Assembly: GCA_964632945.1 (NCBI GenBank)
Contig: CAZWCX010000073.1
Location: 1-36,394, forward strand
Reading direction: 5' to 3'
Source of the DNA: CAZWCX01 sp964632945
GTDB taxonomy: Bacteria; Planctomycetota; MHYJ01; WSZJ01; CAZWCX01
Length of the DNA: 36,394 nt
Of this stretch, positions 24,497 through 32,508 are shown in pieces (the first letter of the stretch is position 1; every line of letters begins with the position of its first letter). The translations under genes and the position numbers were made by a program. A model generated the notes under the pieces. The model had not been told where the DNA came from. It saw only the letters and a list, made by a program, of their open reading frames with translations, and ran no database searches.

Positions 24497-24763
24497 ATGT
24501 CGTCCCCGTTGAAGCGCCTCCTGAAGGATGAGGATGCCTTTTACGTGGTCGAGTACGTCATCCTGACGAGCTTGGTGGTGGTCTTTCTGGTGGGGACCAT
24601 CGAGTTTGCCGTGATCGGCAGCCCCAACGACCTGATGGGGACTTCGATGAAGGGGGGCGATTCCGGCGCGGACGTCCGCTCGAGCGAGATGAAGACGGTG
24701 GGCGGAGCGCTTTCCCCGGTTTACAAGTTCATTGTCACCATCATGGGAATGCCGATCGCCTGA
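24497..24763 (+). CDS. Flp-like pilin variant, first gene of the Tad locus
   Basis: 88 residues. N-terminus MSSPLKRLLKDEDA then FYVVEYVILTSLVVVFLVG: the Glu-Tyr pair and following hydrophobic helix match class IVb (Flp) pilins. With Glu at +5 the predicted cleavage is Ala|Phe, not Gly at -1. The C-terminal half (SPNDLMGTSMKGGDSGADVR) is longer than in typical Flp. GAGG about 8 bases before ATG. It lies directly behind the consensus promoter, and a hairpin separates it from the canonical Flp gene. It could be a major pilin or a divergent minor pilin. Confidence 0.7.
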   Translation: MSSPLKRLLKDEDAFYVVEYVILTSLVVVFLVGTIEFAVIGSPNDLMGTSMKGGDSGADVRSSEMKTVGGALSPVYKFIVTIMGMPIA

Positions 24764-24775
24764 AGCATGAATCAA

Positions 24776-24805
24776 TCGGGAGGCCGACATGTGTGGCGGC
24801 CCCGA
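24776..24805 (+). terminator. Intercistronic hairpin after the first pilin
   Basis: TCGGG-ag-GCCG (24776-24786) pairs with CGGC-c-CCCGA (24797-24805). It may partly terminate or protect the upstream pilin mRNA and so set the ratio of the two pilins. Confidence 0.4.
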
Positions 24806-24874
24806 TGGCATAGATGGGTTCCTTGTGTGGTATCCGTTTCCTTTTGATTACCCTCTTCGAAATAGGGAGGTCCC

Positions 24875-25138
24875 ATGATCGGGCACTTCGGTAAGGTCTT
24901 CGACCGCAACTTCCGCGCGACGTCGGCCCAGGGTATGACCGAGTACATCATCATCGTGTCGCTCGTCGCGATCGCGTGCATCACCGCGGTCACCGTGTTC
25001 GGCCAGAAGATCGCCCGCCTCTTCAAGGCGGCGACCACGTCGCTCGATGAGGGCGCGCCCAAGAACAGCGAAGCCTCTCAGGTCGACAAGGTCAACACCG
25101 AGTTCACCCTGAAGAACATGGAAGACAGCGGATCCTAA
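24875..25138 (+). CDS. flp: Flp family class IVb pilin
   Basis: 87 residues. Core AQGMTEYIIIVSLVAIACITAV is the standard Flp motif, with Glu-Tyr at +5/+6 if cleavage is Ala|Gln (SA|QGMTEY). After the helix, FGQKIARLFKAATTSLDEG and an Asn/Ser-rich tail. The start has AGGGAGG upstream. It should be processed by the CpaA-type peptidase encoded next and polymerise into the Tad pilus. The Ala at -1 is unusual, since most Flp pilins have Gly there. Confidence 0.88.
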   Translation: MIGHFGKVFDRNFRATSAQGMTEYIIIVSLVAIACITAVTVFGQKIARLFKAATTSLDEGAPKNSEASQVDKVNTEFTLKNMEDSGS

Positions 25139-25220
25139 CCGATCCTCGTCGTGAGTCGGGAGTGGCGAACGACGTCTCCTGCCGATATGGCTTGATCCAA
25201 AGGATCGCTCGGAGGGAGAC

Positions 25221-25766
25221 ATGGCGACTCTAGGCCTTACCATCCAACTGGTGTTGTTCGCCCTCCTGATCATCGCGGCCTACACGGACATCACGGCGGG
25301 AAAGGTGTACAATTGGTACACCTTTCCCGCTTTGTTCTTGGGGCTGATTCTCAATTACCTGGTGGGAGGATGGGCCGAGGGAGGGGAAGCGAATCTCCTG
25401 CGCAGCGTACTCGGCATGGCCATCGGGGGCGGCGTCTACTCCATCTTCTACTTCAACAATCTGATGGGTGGCGGAGACCTGAAACTGGTGACCGCCATCG
25501 GCGCCCTCAAGGGGTTCCCTTTCATCGTGTGGGCCATCTTCTACACGAGCCTGGTGGGAGCGGTGCTCGCCATTCTCTATCTGATCTGGCGCGGCCGGCT
25601 CATGGAGGGCGTTCGGAGCAGCCTCCGGATGGCCATGACCTTCAAGCGCAAGGACCTGAGCGAGGAGGACCTGAAGCAGACGGAAGCCGCCCGCGAGCGC
25701 ATCCCGTACGGGGTTGCCATCGCCATGGGAACCATGTGGGCGTTCTTCGTCACCCCGCAGGTGTAG
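25221..25766 (+). CDS. tadV: Prepilin peptidase, CpaA/TadV type
   Basis: 181 residues, about five or six membrane segments. The two catalytic aspartates of the GXGD family are Asp23 (YTDITAGKVYN) and Asp86 (MGGGDLKLV). It has only the peptidase core, without the N-terminal methyltransferase domain and zinc cysteines of PilD, as expected for TadV/CpaA. A basic cytoplasmic loop (about 128-160) precedes the last helix. Ribosome site GGAGGGAGA. Probable substrates are the two Flp-like pilins just upstream and the TadE-like proteins downstream; whether it also serves the pseudopilins at 16.6-20.7 kb cannot be told. Confidence 0.92.
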   Translation: MATLGLTIQLVLFALLIIAAYTDITAGKVYNWYTFPALFLGLILNYLVGGWAEGGEANLLRSVLGMAIGGGVYSIFYFNNLMGGGDLKLVTAIGALKGFPFIVWAIFYTSLVGAVLAILYLIWRGRLMEGVRSSLRMAMTFKRKDLSEEDLKQTEAARERIPYGVAIAMGTMWAFFVTPQV

Positions 25767-25869
25767 CCTCGGAAGTCGACCCTCCCGTCCCAAGCCCGCA
25801 CGGAATGGGACCGGCGGACCGGTTTCCGACCGCCTGGCGGCCGTCGGCCGTAGCAAGGAGCTGAATCTC

Positions 25870-26637
25870 ATGAAACCCTACGCCCGCTACTATCCCCCCG
25901 ACCCCGAGGGTGGATCCGCGATGGTCGAATTCGTCATCGTCTTCCCCATGTGGGTGTTGATGACGCTGGGAATCATGCAGCTCGCGCTCATGCACGCAGC
26001 ATCCAACATCGTGCAGGTTTCGAGCTTCGCGGGCGCCCGCTCCGCCACCGTCTTTCATGACAGCGACCTCAAGGACGTCGATCCGAAGGTCCCGCCGGTC
26101 ATGATCAACATTCCGATCACGGGAAACTCCCTGCCGTTCGGAATCGGCACCATGCCGACCATCAGCAAGCCCAGCACGATGAGCGGCACCTTCGACTACA
26201 TCCTGGCGCTGGTTTCACGCCAGTTCACCCAGATGCTCCTGCCGAAGACCAAGGTCACCTACTTCAACCAGGCTCCGAGCGGTTCGGCCGATCCCACCAG
26301 CGTCGAAGCCAAGGACCTGAAGGAAAAGGTCTTCGCCCAGTCCAAGCTCGATTTCGAGCTCGTCATCCCGGTCGTCAATATGACGTTCGTACACTTCCTC
26401 AACTTCAAGCAGGGCCGCATCGTCGCCGACTCGATCGGCGGCGTGCACTCGGGCGCCTTGCACACCGACTTGTTGTCCCTGATGAGCACGAACACGAATT
26501 CGCTCGTCGCCAGCACCTTCTACCAGGTTCCGCACGCGGTCATCCGCGAGCGCTCGCTCATCTTCCGCCCCTGGGCCAACAACACGGACTACCAGGAAGA
26601 AGGGGCGGGCGAAGGGAGCAGCGGCAGCGGATCGTAG
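25870..26637 (+). CDS. TadE-like minor pilin
   Basis: 255 residues from ATG 25870 (AAGGAG 9 bases upstream); the frame is open further left but begins to read as shadow. N-terminus PEGG|SAMVEFVIVFPMWVLMTLGI has the TadE pattern: Gly at -1, Glu-Phe at +5/+6, Pro in the helix. The helix continues LALMHAASNIVQVSSFAGARSAT, typical of TadE/TadF. The long C-terminal domain has no motif I know. It lies in the Tad operon 103 bases after tadV and probably primes or caps the pilus. Confidence 0.82.
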   Translation: MKPYARYYPPDPEGGSAMVEFVIVFPMWVLMTLGIMQLALMHAASNIVQVSSFAGARSATVFHDSDLKDVDPKVPPVMINIPITGNSLPFGIGTMPTISKPSTMSGTFDYILALVSRQFTQMLLPKTKVTYFNQAPSGSADPTSVEAKDLKEKVFAQSKLDFELVIPVVNMTFVHFLNFKQGRIVADSIGGVHSGALHTDLLSLMSTNTNSLVASTFYQVPHAVIRERSLIFRPWANNTDYQEEGAGEGSSGSGS

Positions 26638-26707
26638 GGCGCCCGGAAACCACGTGGCACCTCGCGGCGCCAGGCCGCGACGGTGAAGTCAATGGGAGGC
26701 CGTGGAC

Positions 26708-27796
26708 ATGATCAGTTTTCTGCATCGCCTGCGCCAGGATGAGGGCGGGTACGGGATGGCCTTCGCCTCCTTCACCCTGTTCACCCTCGTCTGCTTCGTG
26801 GCGTACACGGTCAACGTCTCCGAGTTCAGCAGTCGCCGCATCAAGACGCAGGGCGCCGTGGACTCCGGAGTCTATTCCGGGGCGAAGCAGCAGTCCGACA
26901 TGTTGACCGCGATCGCGGTCATCAATATCGTCATGCGCGTGCTGTACGGGATCTACATGATCGGCTTCGTCCTTTACCTCATCCCGTTCACAACCGCGAT
27001 AGGCCGGGCGATCATGCAAGTCTGTCAGATCGCGCTGATCGCGCTGAGCTTCGTGGAACGGGCGCTCGCAACCGCCTACTCCTATATCATCATGAGCACG
27101 ATCTCGAGCAAGATCAGCGACAACATGGCGATGGGATCGGGCGGGTCGCAGGGAGACGGCTTGGCCTTTGCCTCTGAGATTCTGCCGGCCCTGCTCCGAT
27201 TTCCCATGGGGGCGCTCTACTTCCTCATCGATGACAAGATGGACCAGGCGACGTACATCGGCAACTACATGAAAGCGGATGACCGGGATGATCGACTGCC
27301 GATCATCACCGTCGGCGCGAATTTCGCCGACGACGTCAGCGGCATCAACATCGAGGAGTTCGGCGGAGTCCGGATCACGCCTCTGGTCTTCTATGACGAC
27401 GATGACTTCGACAGCAAGAAGCACACGTTCTTCGACAAGGGGATCATGGGAATGGCGAAGTGGAGCGGGACCGGCGGCGGGAATCCTCCCCTGCTCGGCG
27501 GCCACTTCTTCGAGAACCCCGACCAGAGCGCGGGCCTGTACGGCTCCGCGAAGGTCATCGGCTTGGGCGCGTCCCGCGCCTGGAACTCGAACTTCAAGCG
27601 CAGCGCCCTCTCCGGCCTGGACAACCACTACCGCACGGGTTGGAAGCCCAAGCTGATCAATATGCGGGAAGCCGGCCTGTTCGGCGCCGGGGACAAGGAC
27701 AATGGACAGGACATCGGTTTCGCGGCGATCATGATGGGCGAGATCGGGATCATCATGTACATCCTCGATCAGTTCCAGCCGATTCTGCATCACTAG
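26708..27796 (+). CDS. TadG-like pilus protein with extra membrane helices
   Basis: 362 residues. ATG 26708 is preferred to GTG 26702 because GGGAGG at 26694-26699 is 8 bases before the ATG but only 2 before the GTG. N-terminus RQDEGGYGMAFASFTLFTLVCFVAYTVN is TadG-like, but the +5 Glu is missing. Unlike TadG, two further hydrophobic stretches follow at about 82-110 and 111-145 (VLYGIYMIGFVLYLIPF, then CQIALIALSFVERALATAYSYI), and I see no von Willebrand A domain. The C-terminal 200 residues are Asp/Gly-rich. It may be an inner-membrane assembly factor; its family is uncertain. Confidence 0.68.
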   Translation: MISFLHRLRQDEGGYGMAFASFTLFTLVCFVAYTVNVSEFSSRRIKTQGAVDSGVYSGAKQQSDMLTAIAVINIVMRVLYGIYMIGFVLYLIPFTTAIGRAIMQVCQIALIALSFVERALATAYSYIIMSTISSKISDNMAMGSGGSQGDGLAFASEILPALLRFPMGALYFLIDDKMDQATYIGNYMKADDRDDRLPIITVGANFADDVSGINIEEFGGVRITPLVFYDDDDFDSKKHTFFDKGIMGMAKWSGTGGGNPPLLGGHFFENPDQSAGLYGSAKVIGLGASRAWNSNFKRSALSGLDNHYRTGWKPKLINMREAGLFGAGDKDNGQDIGFAAIMMGEIGIIMYILDQFQPILHH

Positions 27797-27807
27797 GCAA
27801 CGGACCT

Positions 27808-27839
27808 CGGCGGCCCCCCGCTCCCACGGGGGGACGCCG
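27808..27839 (+). terminator. Strong intra-operon hairpin
   Basis: CCCCCCG (27814-27820) pairs with CGGGGGG (27827-27833) around a 6-base loop; after one mismatch five more pairs (CGGCG/CGCCG-type, 27808-27812 with 27835-27839) extend the stem. No U tract follows and the next gene begins 15 bases later, so it is more likely an attenuator or mRNA-stability element than a full terminator. Confidence 0.55.
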
Positions 27840-27854
27840 CGTCGGAGAGAGGCC

Positions 27855-28274
27855 ATGAGCACGATTCCATCCCCCGGGCGCGCCGGACCCCGGCGTCGGG
27901 AGCGCGGCCAGTCTGCCCTCGCGGAGTGCGCGTTCCTGCTCCCCACCTACGTGGTCCTGATTTTCGCCTGCACGACCTTCGGTCAGATGGGACTGTTGAA
28001 GAAGAAGGCGATCATGGCCGCCCGCTACCGCGCGTTCGGCGGCAGCGACGACACGGAAATCGAAAAGGTCCTGCGCCTGGACGACTGGAAGAAAGTGTCG
28101 TTCGGGCAGCAGAAGGTCGAGGTCCAGCTCGGCGCGACCACCAAGATCACCTACAAGCCCATGATGATCATGCGGAAGTCCGGCTCCTCGTCCGAAAACA
28201 AAAATCCCCTCAAGATCCGGGGGGGGCTCGAGGAGAGCCTGGAACTGTCGGATACGTATTCGGTCGATCTCTGA
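27855..28274 (+). CDS. Short TadE-like minor pilin
   Basis: 139 residues. A long basic leader (GRAGPRRRERG) is followed by QSALAECAFLLPTYVVLIFAC, the TadE-type hydrophobic helix with Glu and an internal Pro. The -1 residue would be Gly, with Glu at +6. A helix with many lysines follows (MGLLKKKAIMAARYRAFGG). The remaining 80 residues are unassigned. GAGAGAGG ribosome site, 58 bases after the preceding gene. Third TadE/G-like gene of the locus; loci often carry two or three. Confidence 0.75.
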   Translation: MSTIPSPGRAGPRRRERGQSALAECAFLLPTYVVLIFACTTFGQMGLLKKKAIMAARYRAFGGSDDTEIEKVLRLDDWKKVSFGQQKVEVQLGATTKITYKPMMIMRKSGSSSENKNPLKIRGGLEESLELSDTYSVDL

Positions 28275-28319
28275 TTCCGGCGCCGGGACCCTGATTCCGG
28301 CTCGTGCAGGAGTAGAGCA

Positions 28320-29261
28320 ATGAGCGTGAAGTTCAAGGACCCCTCCTGGCTTTGGAAGGGGACCGTGGCCCTGCTCGGCGTCGGCGCCCTCACCGTTTGG
28401 GGCTTGGAGGGCATGGGGACGTCGCATGACGCGGAAGCGCTTTACCCCAAGCTCGAGTCCTACGACACCCCCAACGACGACGACTCGCCGCTCCGACGCA
28501 TCCTCGCCGGTGTTCCTCTCCTGCCGGGCTCCTACGAGACCAGCCCGGTCCTCATGCATGTCAACGGGGCCCGCGTCAACGTGATCCGGACCGCGGTCGA
28601 TTTGACCCCGCGTCAAATCCTGGACGCCTACGAGAAGGTGGCGCGCGAACAGGGGGCTCGCGAAGTCCAGCGCAGCGACGGCCCCGCGTCCCCGTCGGCC
28701 GCGCATGGCTTCTCCCCGGTGTACGGCCCCAATCTCCCGGTGCTCGAATCCCGCGCCCTGCTCGCGGGCGGCAAGGCCACCCGCCTCGATCACGAAAAGG
28801 TCCTGGCGCTCACCTGGCTGGACCCGCGGGGCCGCCGGATCTCCGTCCACACCCTGCCCGGCGATCATCGCGGATCCTGGTACTTCGTCATGGCCTTCGA
28901 GAATCCGATGGTCCTGTTCGGCGCGGCGCCCCAGCGGGACAATCCGGGGGAAGATCCCCGGGATATCCCCCGCCCCCCGCAGGCGCGTCGACTGCTCTCC
29001 GTGAGCGGGTATGACCTCGGCGGCTTCCTGATTTCGATGTATGAGTCGAACACTTCCCTGGAAGTCACGCATCGGTACTATCGCGACCTCCTCCCCACGC
29101 AGGGATGGATCCCGGCCGAACTTCCCGAACCCGGTCGCACGCTCATCGATCGCTCCGGCGCCCAGGTGTTCCGCCGGGAGCAGACGCTGCTCTGCGTCTT
29201 CAGCGATCACCGGCCCGATGAGGTCGTGCAGACCACCCTCTGCCTGATCGACCTCCCGTAG
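28320..29261 (+). CDS. Membrane-anchored protein of unknown function in the Tad locus
   Basis: 313 residues with one N-terminal membrane helix (about 13-29, WKGTVALLGVGALTVWGL) and the rest presumably periplasmic. Two related segments are visible: VNVIRTAVDLTPRQILDAYEKVAREQG (about 85-111) and FLISMYESNTSLEVTHRYYRDLLPTQGW (about 235-262). Each is a strand ending in a small residue, then a helix with a Tyr-containing core, then a 'QG' turn, suggesting an internal duplication. I do not recognise the family. AGGAG 8 bases before ATG. Its place between minor pilins and cpaB suggests an accessory role in pilus assembly. Confidence 0.7.
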   Translation: MSVKFKDPSWLWKGTVALLGVGALTVWGLEGMGTSHDAEALYPKLESYDTPNDDDSPLRRILAGVPLLPGSYETSPVLMHVNGARVNVIRTAVDLTPRQILDAYEKVAREQGAREVQRSDGPASPSAAHGFSPVYGPNLPVLESRALLAGGKATRLDHEKVLALTWLDPRGRRISVHTLPGDHRGSWYFVMAFENPMVLFGAAPQRDNPGEDPRDIPRPPQARRLLSVSGYDLGGFLISMYESNTSLEVTHRYYRDLLPTQGWIPAELPEPGRTLIDRSGAQVFRREQTLLCVFSDHRPDEVVQTTLCLIDLP

Positions 29262-29513
29262 CCCGGCGCCCCGCTGCCGCCGGGCCCGGCCGGAGGCTTG
29301 TGCCCGGCCGATCCCCGCGCTTCTTCGCCGGCCTCGTCAGGCTCCCGGAATTCGGCAGGTCGTCCGGAATCGGTGCCCCGCCGCCGGCATCGCGACCGCC
29401 CCCCCCTTCACGCCCCCCCACCCTCCCCTCTCGGGGACGGTCGGTAGCCCGGCGTTCGTCGCCCTTCCGATCAGGGATTTCCCGCCTTCCCGACTCAGGG
29501 TCCGGGTTTTTCC

Positions 29514-29543
29514 TTGAATCGGCGAAAAGTCCCGTGCTAGAAT
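29514..29543 (+). promoter_or_regulatory. Internal promoter for the cpaB-cpaF-tadBC operon
   Basis: TTGAAT (29514-29519), 18-base spacer, TAGAAT (29538-29543) with an extended -10 (TGC just before). It stands in the 484-base gap 29262-29745 and would give a leader of about 195 bases, so the assembly genes can be expressed apart from the pilins. The rest of the gap, before 29514, is C-rich and shows no gene; GCCGGGCCCGGC near 29278 is a short palindrome. Confidence 0.6.
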
Positions 29544-29586
29544 TCGGCTTCGGAACGTAGGGTCTTGAAGCCATGCCGGAGTCTCC

Positions 29587-29647
29587 ACCGCGGACCGCGG
29601 TTCTCGGGGACCCGGATTGGCTTCTCGACGACCCGACCCGGGTCGGG
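29587..29647 (+). promoter_or_regulatory. Two palindromes in the cpaB leader
   Basis: ACCGCGG-a-CCGCGGT (29587-29601) and CCCGACCCGGGTCGGG (29632-29647), both exact, 45 bp start to start, 40-100 bases after the promoter and inside the predicted 5' leader. Possible operators or stem-loops. Confidence 0.4.
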
Positions 29648-29745
29648 CACTTCCCTCCCCCGTCAATTTCGATCTCCGTGCGACTGGGCTCGCCGTATTG
29701 TCCTGGCGTCCCTCGAGTTCCGGCAATTGAAGAGGAGCGGTCGAA

Positions 29746-30516
29746 ATGAAGAACATGCTCGCGATCGTCGTCGCCGTCGGCCTCGGTTTGGCCGCCGTGG
29801 TCATGGTGCGAGACTACCTCCAGCAGCGCGAAGAAGAGATCCGCGGCGCGGTGGTCGAGATCGTGATCGCCAAGGAGGAGATCCCCGCCGGGACGGAGAT
29901 TACCTTGGACTACGTGGCCAAGGGAGACCGCCTGAAGCGCTACATCGACGACGACACGGTGATGGCGAACCAGCTGCAGGAACTTCTCGGGCAGCGCCTG
30001 AAGGTCAACAAGTCCAAGGGGAGCCCGCTGCGCTGGTCGGATACGGGTGGGATGGGAATCGCCGGATTCGCCGACATGGTGCCGCCGGGGAAGCGCGCCG
30101 TGTCCATGTCGATCGATCCGATGTCGGGGATCTCGGGCATGTTGCGCCCGAATGACAAGATCGACATTATGCTCTCCTACACCCCGATCAAGGACCTCAC
30201 GGCGATGGGGACCGCCAAGTCGGTGATCCGCTACTTCATGGCGAATATCTCCGTACTCGCGCTGGATCGGACGACCGGAAAGGAACTTCGCGGCATGCCC
30301 GTCCTCGGCGCCGGAACCCGGAAGGAAGGGCAGTTCGCCACCGTGACCTTCGCGGTCAAGCCGATCGAGGCCGAGATGCTCGTCTTCGCGGAAACGCAGG
30401 GCGCGATGCGGTTCGTACTGCGGAATCCGAAGGATGACGGCCCCCTGGAGGGCGCCGTGCCGATCGACAGCGAGAACTTCCAGGAACTGATCGAGACCAT
30501 GGGTCCGGGCAAGTAG
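29746..30516 (+). CDS. cpaB: Flp pilus assembly protein CpaB/RcpC
   Basis: 256 residues. An N-terminal membrane helix (MLAIVVAVGLGLAAVVMV) is followed by a SAF domain start, VVEIVIAKEEIPAGTEITLDYVA, and the conserved second half VPPGKRAVSMSIDPMSGISGMLRPNDKIDIML. The late AVKPIEAEMLVFAETQGAMRFVLRNP segment (here split) is also characteristic. CpaB/RcpC is a periplasmic component that normally works beside the secretin CpaC/RcpA; the usual secretin gene does not follow here. GAGGAG ribosome site about 8 bases before ATG. First gene after the internal promoter. Confidence 0.9.
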   Translation: MKNMLAIVVAVGLGLAAVVMVRDYLQQREEEIRGAVVEIVIAKEEIPAGTEITLDYVAKGDRLKRYIDDDTVMANQLQELLGQRLKVNKSKGSPLRWSDTGGMGIAGFADMVPPGKRAVSMSIDPMSGISGMLRPNDKIDIMLSYTPIKDLTAMGTAKSVIRYFMANISVLALDRTTGKELRGMPVLGAGTRKEGQFATVTFAVKPIEAEMLVFAETQGAMRFVLRNPKDDGPLEGAVPIDSENFQELIETMGPGK

Positions 30517-30561
30517 ACGGGCCCGGAGATTCAGGTCCCCCGTGCGCGGAGCGACAGGATC

Positions 30562-32433
30562 ATGCCGACGTTGGTGATCAAGGAACGCGGTACGGGCGAT
30601 CGATTGGTCGAGCTGAGCAAGTCCCGGTTCGTGATCGGGAAGCGCGAAGATTGCGACCTCATCCTCGATCGCCAGAACATCTCGCGGACGCATTGCGAGA
30701 TCCTGATGCACAACGGCCAGTACGTGGTCCGGGATCTCAACAGCGCGAACGGGACCTGGGTGAACGGTACGAAGATCACCACGCCGGTTTTCCTCGTCAA
30801 CGGGACTGCGATTCAACTCGGGGACTACACTCTGGTGTTCACGGATCCGGCGGCTGCGGCGGCGGCCCCGAGCGGCCCGGTGCCGGGGGCATCGGCCTTC
30901 GGCGCGCCGCCGGTGCGCGGGGGCTCGGCCTTTTCCCAGCAGCCGGCCACCGTGCGTTCGATGACGCCCCAACCCTCCGCGGCGTTTGCGCCTCCGGCGC
31001 AGGGTTGGCCGTCGGCCCCGGCCATCAGTGCGCCCGCAGCGCACGCCGCACCCGCGGCCGCGGCGAATCCCGCCCCCGCGGCGGCGCCTGCGGCCGCTCC
31101 CGCGGCTTCTCCGGCGGCGGAACAGCCGAGCATGCAGTGTACGCGCGACACCGCCGATCCGACCCCGGCCCTCCCGGTCGACCTCAAGAAAAAGATCCAC
31201 GCGCGCCTGCTTGAGCACCGCGGCATCAAGAACCTGGATCTGGCAAAAATGACCGAGGAGGACACCCGAAACAAGACCCGCGACGCCATCATGCAGATCA
31301 TGGACTGGCTGAGCGCCGAAATCGCCGAGTGGGTCCCGCGCGAGCAACTCCTCAAGGAGATCATGGACGAGGCGCTCGGCCTTGGCCCGCTCGAAGATCT
31401 GCTCGCGGACGACAGCATCTCCGAAATCATGGTCAATGCGTGGGACAAGATCTACATCGAGCGCAAAGGCAAGATCGTCCTGTCCAGCAAGCGGTTCACC
31501 GACAACAACTCGGTCGTGAACTGCATCCAGCGCATCCTCGCGCCGATCGGGCGACGCATCGACGAATCCAGTCCCATGGTCGACGGGCGCCTCAAGGACG
31601 GCTCGCGCGTCAACGCCATCATCATGCCGCTCGCGATCTCGGGGCCGACCCTGACCATCCGAAAATTCATGAAGAAGCGGCTCGGCCCGGAGGACCTCGT
31701 CAAGTACAACTCGCTCACCTGGGATATGGCCAACTTCCTCCAGGTCGCGGTCAAGGCCCATAAGAACATCGTCATCTCCGGCGGCACCGGCTCGGGAAAG
31801 ACCACGCTGCTGAACATCATGTCCTCGTTCATCGGCGTGGACGAACGGATCATCACGGTGGAGGACGCCGCGGAACTCAAGCTGCCGCAGGAACACGTGA
31901 TCTCCCTCGAAGCGAAGCCGCCCAACATCGAGGGCGAGGGCGCAATTCCCATCCGCAAACTCGTGATGAACACGCTGCGCATGCGCCCCGACCGCATCGT
32001 GGTCGGAGAGTGCCGCGGCGGCGAGGCCTTCGACATGTTGCAGGCCATGAACACCGGCCACGACGGCTCCCTCACGACCATCCACTCGAATACCCCGCGC
32101 GACTGCATCGCCCGTATCGAGAACCTCGTGCTCATGGCCGGGATGGACATCCCCGCCAAGGCCATTCGCGAACAGATTGCCTCGGCCATCCACCTGATCG
32201 TCCAGCAGTCGCGCCTCAACGACGGCACCCGCAAGGTCACCTACATCACCGAAGTCACCGGCATGGAAAGCGGCACCGTGACCCTGCAGGATATCTTCCT
32301 CTTCAAGCAGCAGGGCGTCGGTCCCGACTTCAAGATTCGCGGCATGCACAAGGCGACCGGCGTCGTGCCCAAGTTCTATGACGAGCTGCGGGAACGCGGC
32401 CAGAAACTCGACATGAAGATCTTCCAGGGCTGA
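30562..32433 (+). CDS. cpaF: FHA domain-CpaF/TadA pilus assembly ATPase fusion
   Basis: 623 residues. FHA domain at 1-95 with the phosphothreonine-pocket residues in place: Arg28 (GKREDC), Ser41-Arg42-x-His44 (NISRTHC) and Asn63-Gly64 (SANGTWVNG). An Ala/Pro-rich linker runs about 95-195. The CpaF/TadA ATPase fills about 200-623: LGPLEDLLADDSISEIMVN, RIDESSPMVDGRLKDGSRVN, Walker A GGTGSGKTT (Lys413), the acidic VEDAAEL box, Walker B-like RIVVGECRGGEA, and TIHSNTPRD His box. It powers Flp assembly at the cytoplasmic face. The FHA domain should let it bind a Thr-phosphorylated partner; the nearby kinase and its neighbours are candidates (inference). Confidence 0.95.
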   Translation: MPTLVIKERGTGDRLVELSKSRFVIGKREDCDLILDRQNISRTHCEILMHNGQYVVRDLNSANGTWVNGTKITTPVFLVNGTAIQLGDYTLVFTDPAAAAAAPSGPVPGASAFGAPPVRGGSAFSQQPATVRSMTPQPSAAFAPPAQGWPSAPAISAPAAHAAPAAAANPAPAAAPAAAPAASPAAEQPSMQCTRDTADPTPALPVDLKKKIHARLLEHRGIKNLDLAKMTEEDTRNKTRDAIMQIMDWLSAEIAEWVPREQLLKEIMDEALGLGPLEDLLADDSISEIMVNAWDKIYIERKGKIVLSSKRFTDNNSVVNCIQRILAPIGRRIDESSPMVDGRLKDGSRVNAIIMPLAISGPTLTIRKFMKKRLGPEDLVKYNSLTWDMANFLQVAVKAHKNIVISGGTGSGKTTLLNIMSSFIGVDERIITVEDAAELKLPQEHVISLEAKPPNIEGEGAIPIRKLVMNTLRMRPDRIVVGECRGGEAFDMLQAMNTGHDGSLTTIHSNTPRDCIARIENLVLMAGMDIPAKAIREQIASAIHLIVQQSRLNDGTRKVTYITEVTGMESGTVTLQDIFLFKQQGVGPDFKIRGMHKATGVVPKFYDELRERGQKLDMKIFQG

Positions 32434-32508
32434 TCGCCCTGCGCGCGAGCGCGTGGGCGGGTTCCGTGGGATTGGGAGGAGCGGCATCCTCGGGCGCCGC
32501 TGTACAAC

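Noticed and set aside
29200..32487. 1095-codon minus-strand open frame opposite cpaB and FHA-CpaF
   Set aside because: Antisense shadow rich in His, Arg, Asp and Val, without family motifs; the plus strand is unambiguous. The same applies to long antisense frames at 7274-9583, 20741-23698 and 32515-34518.
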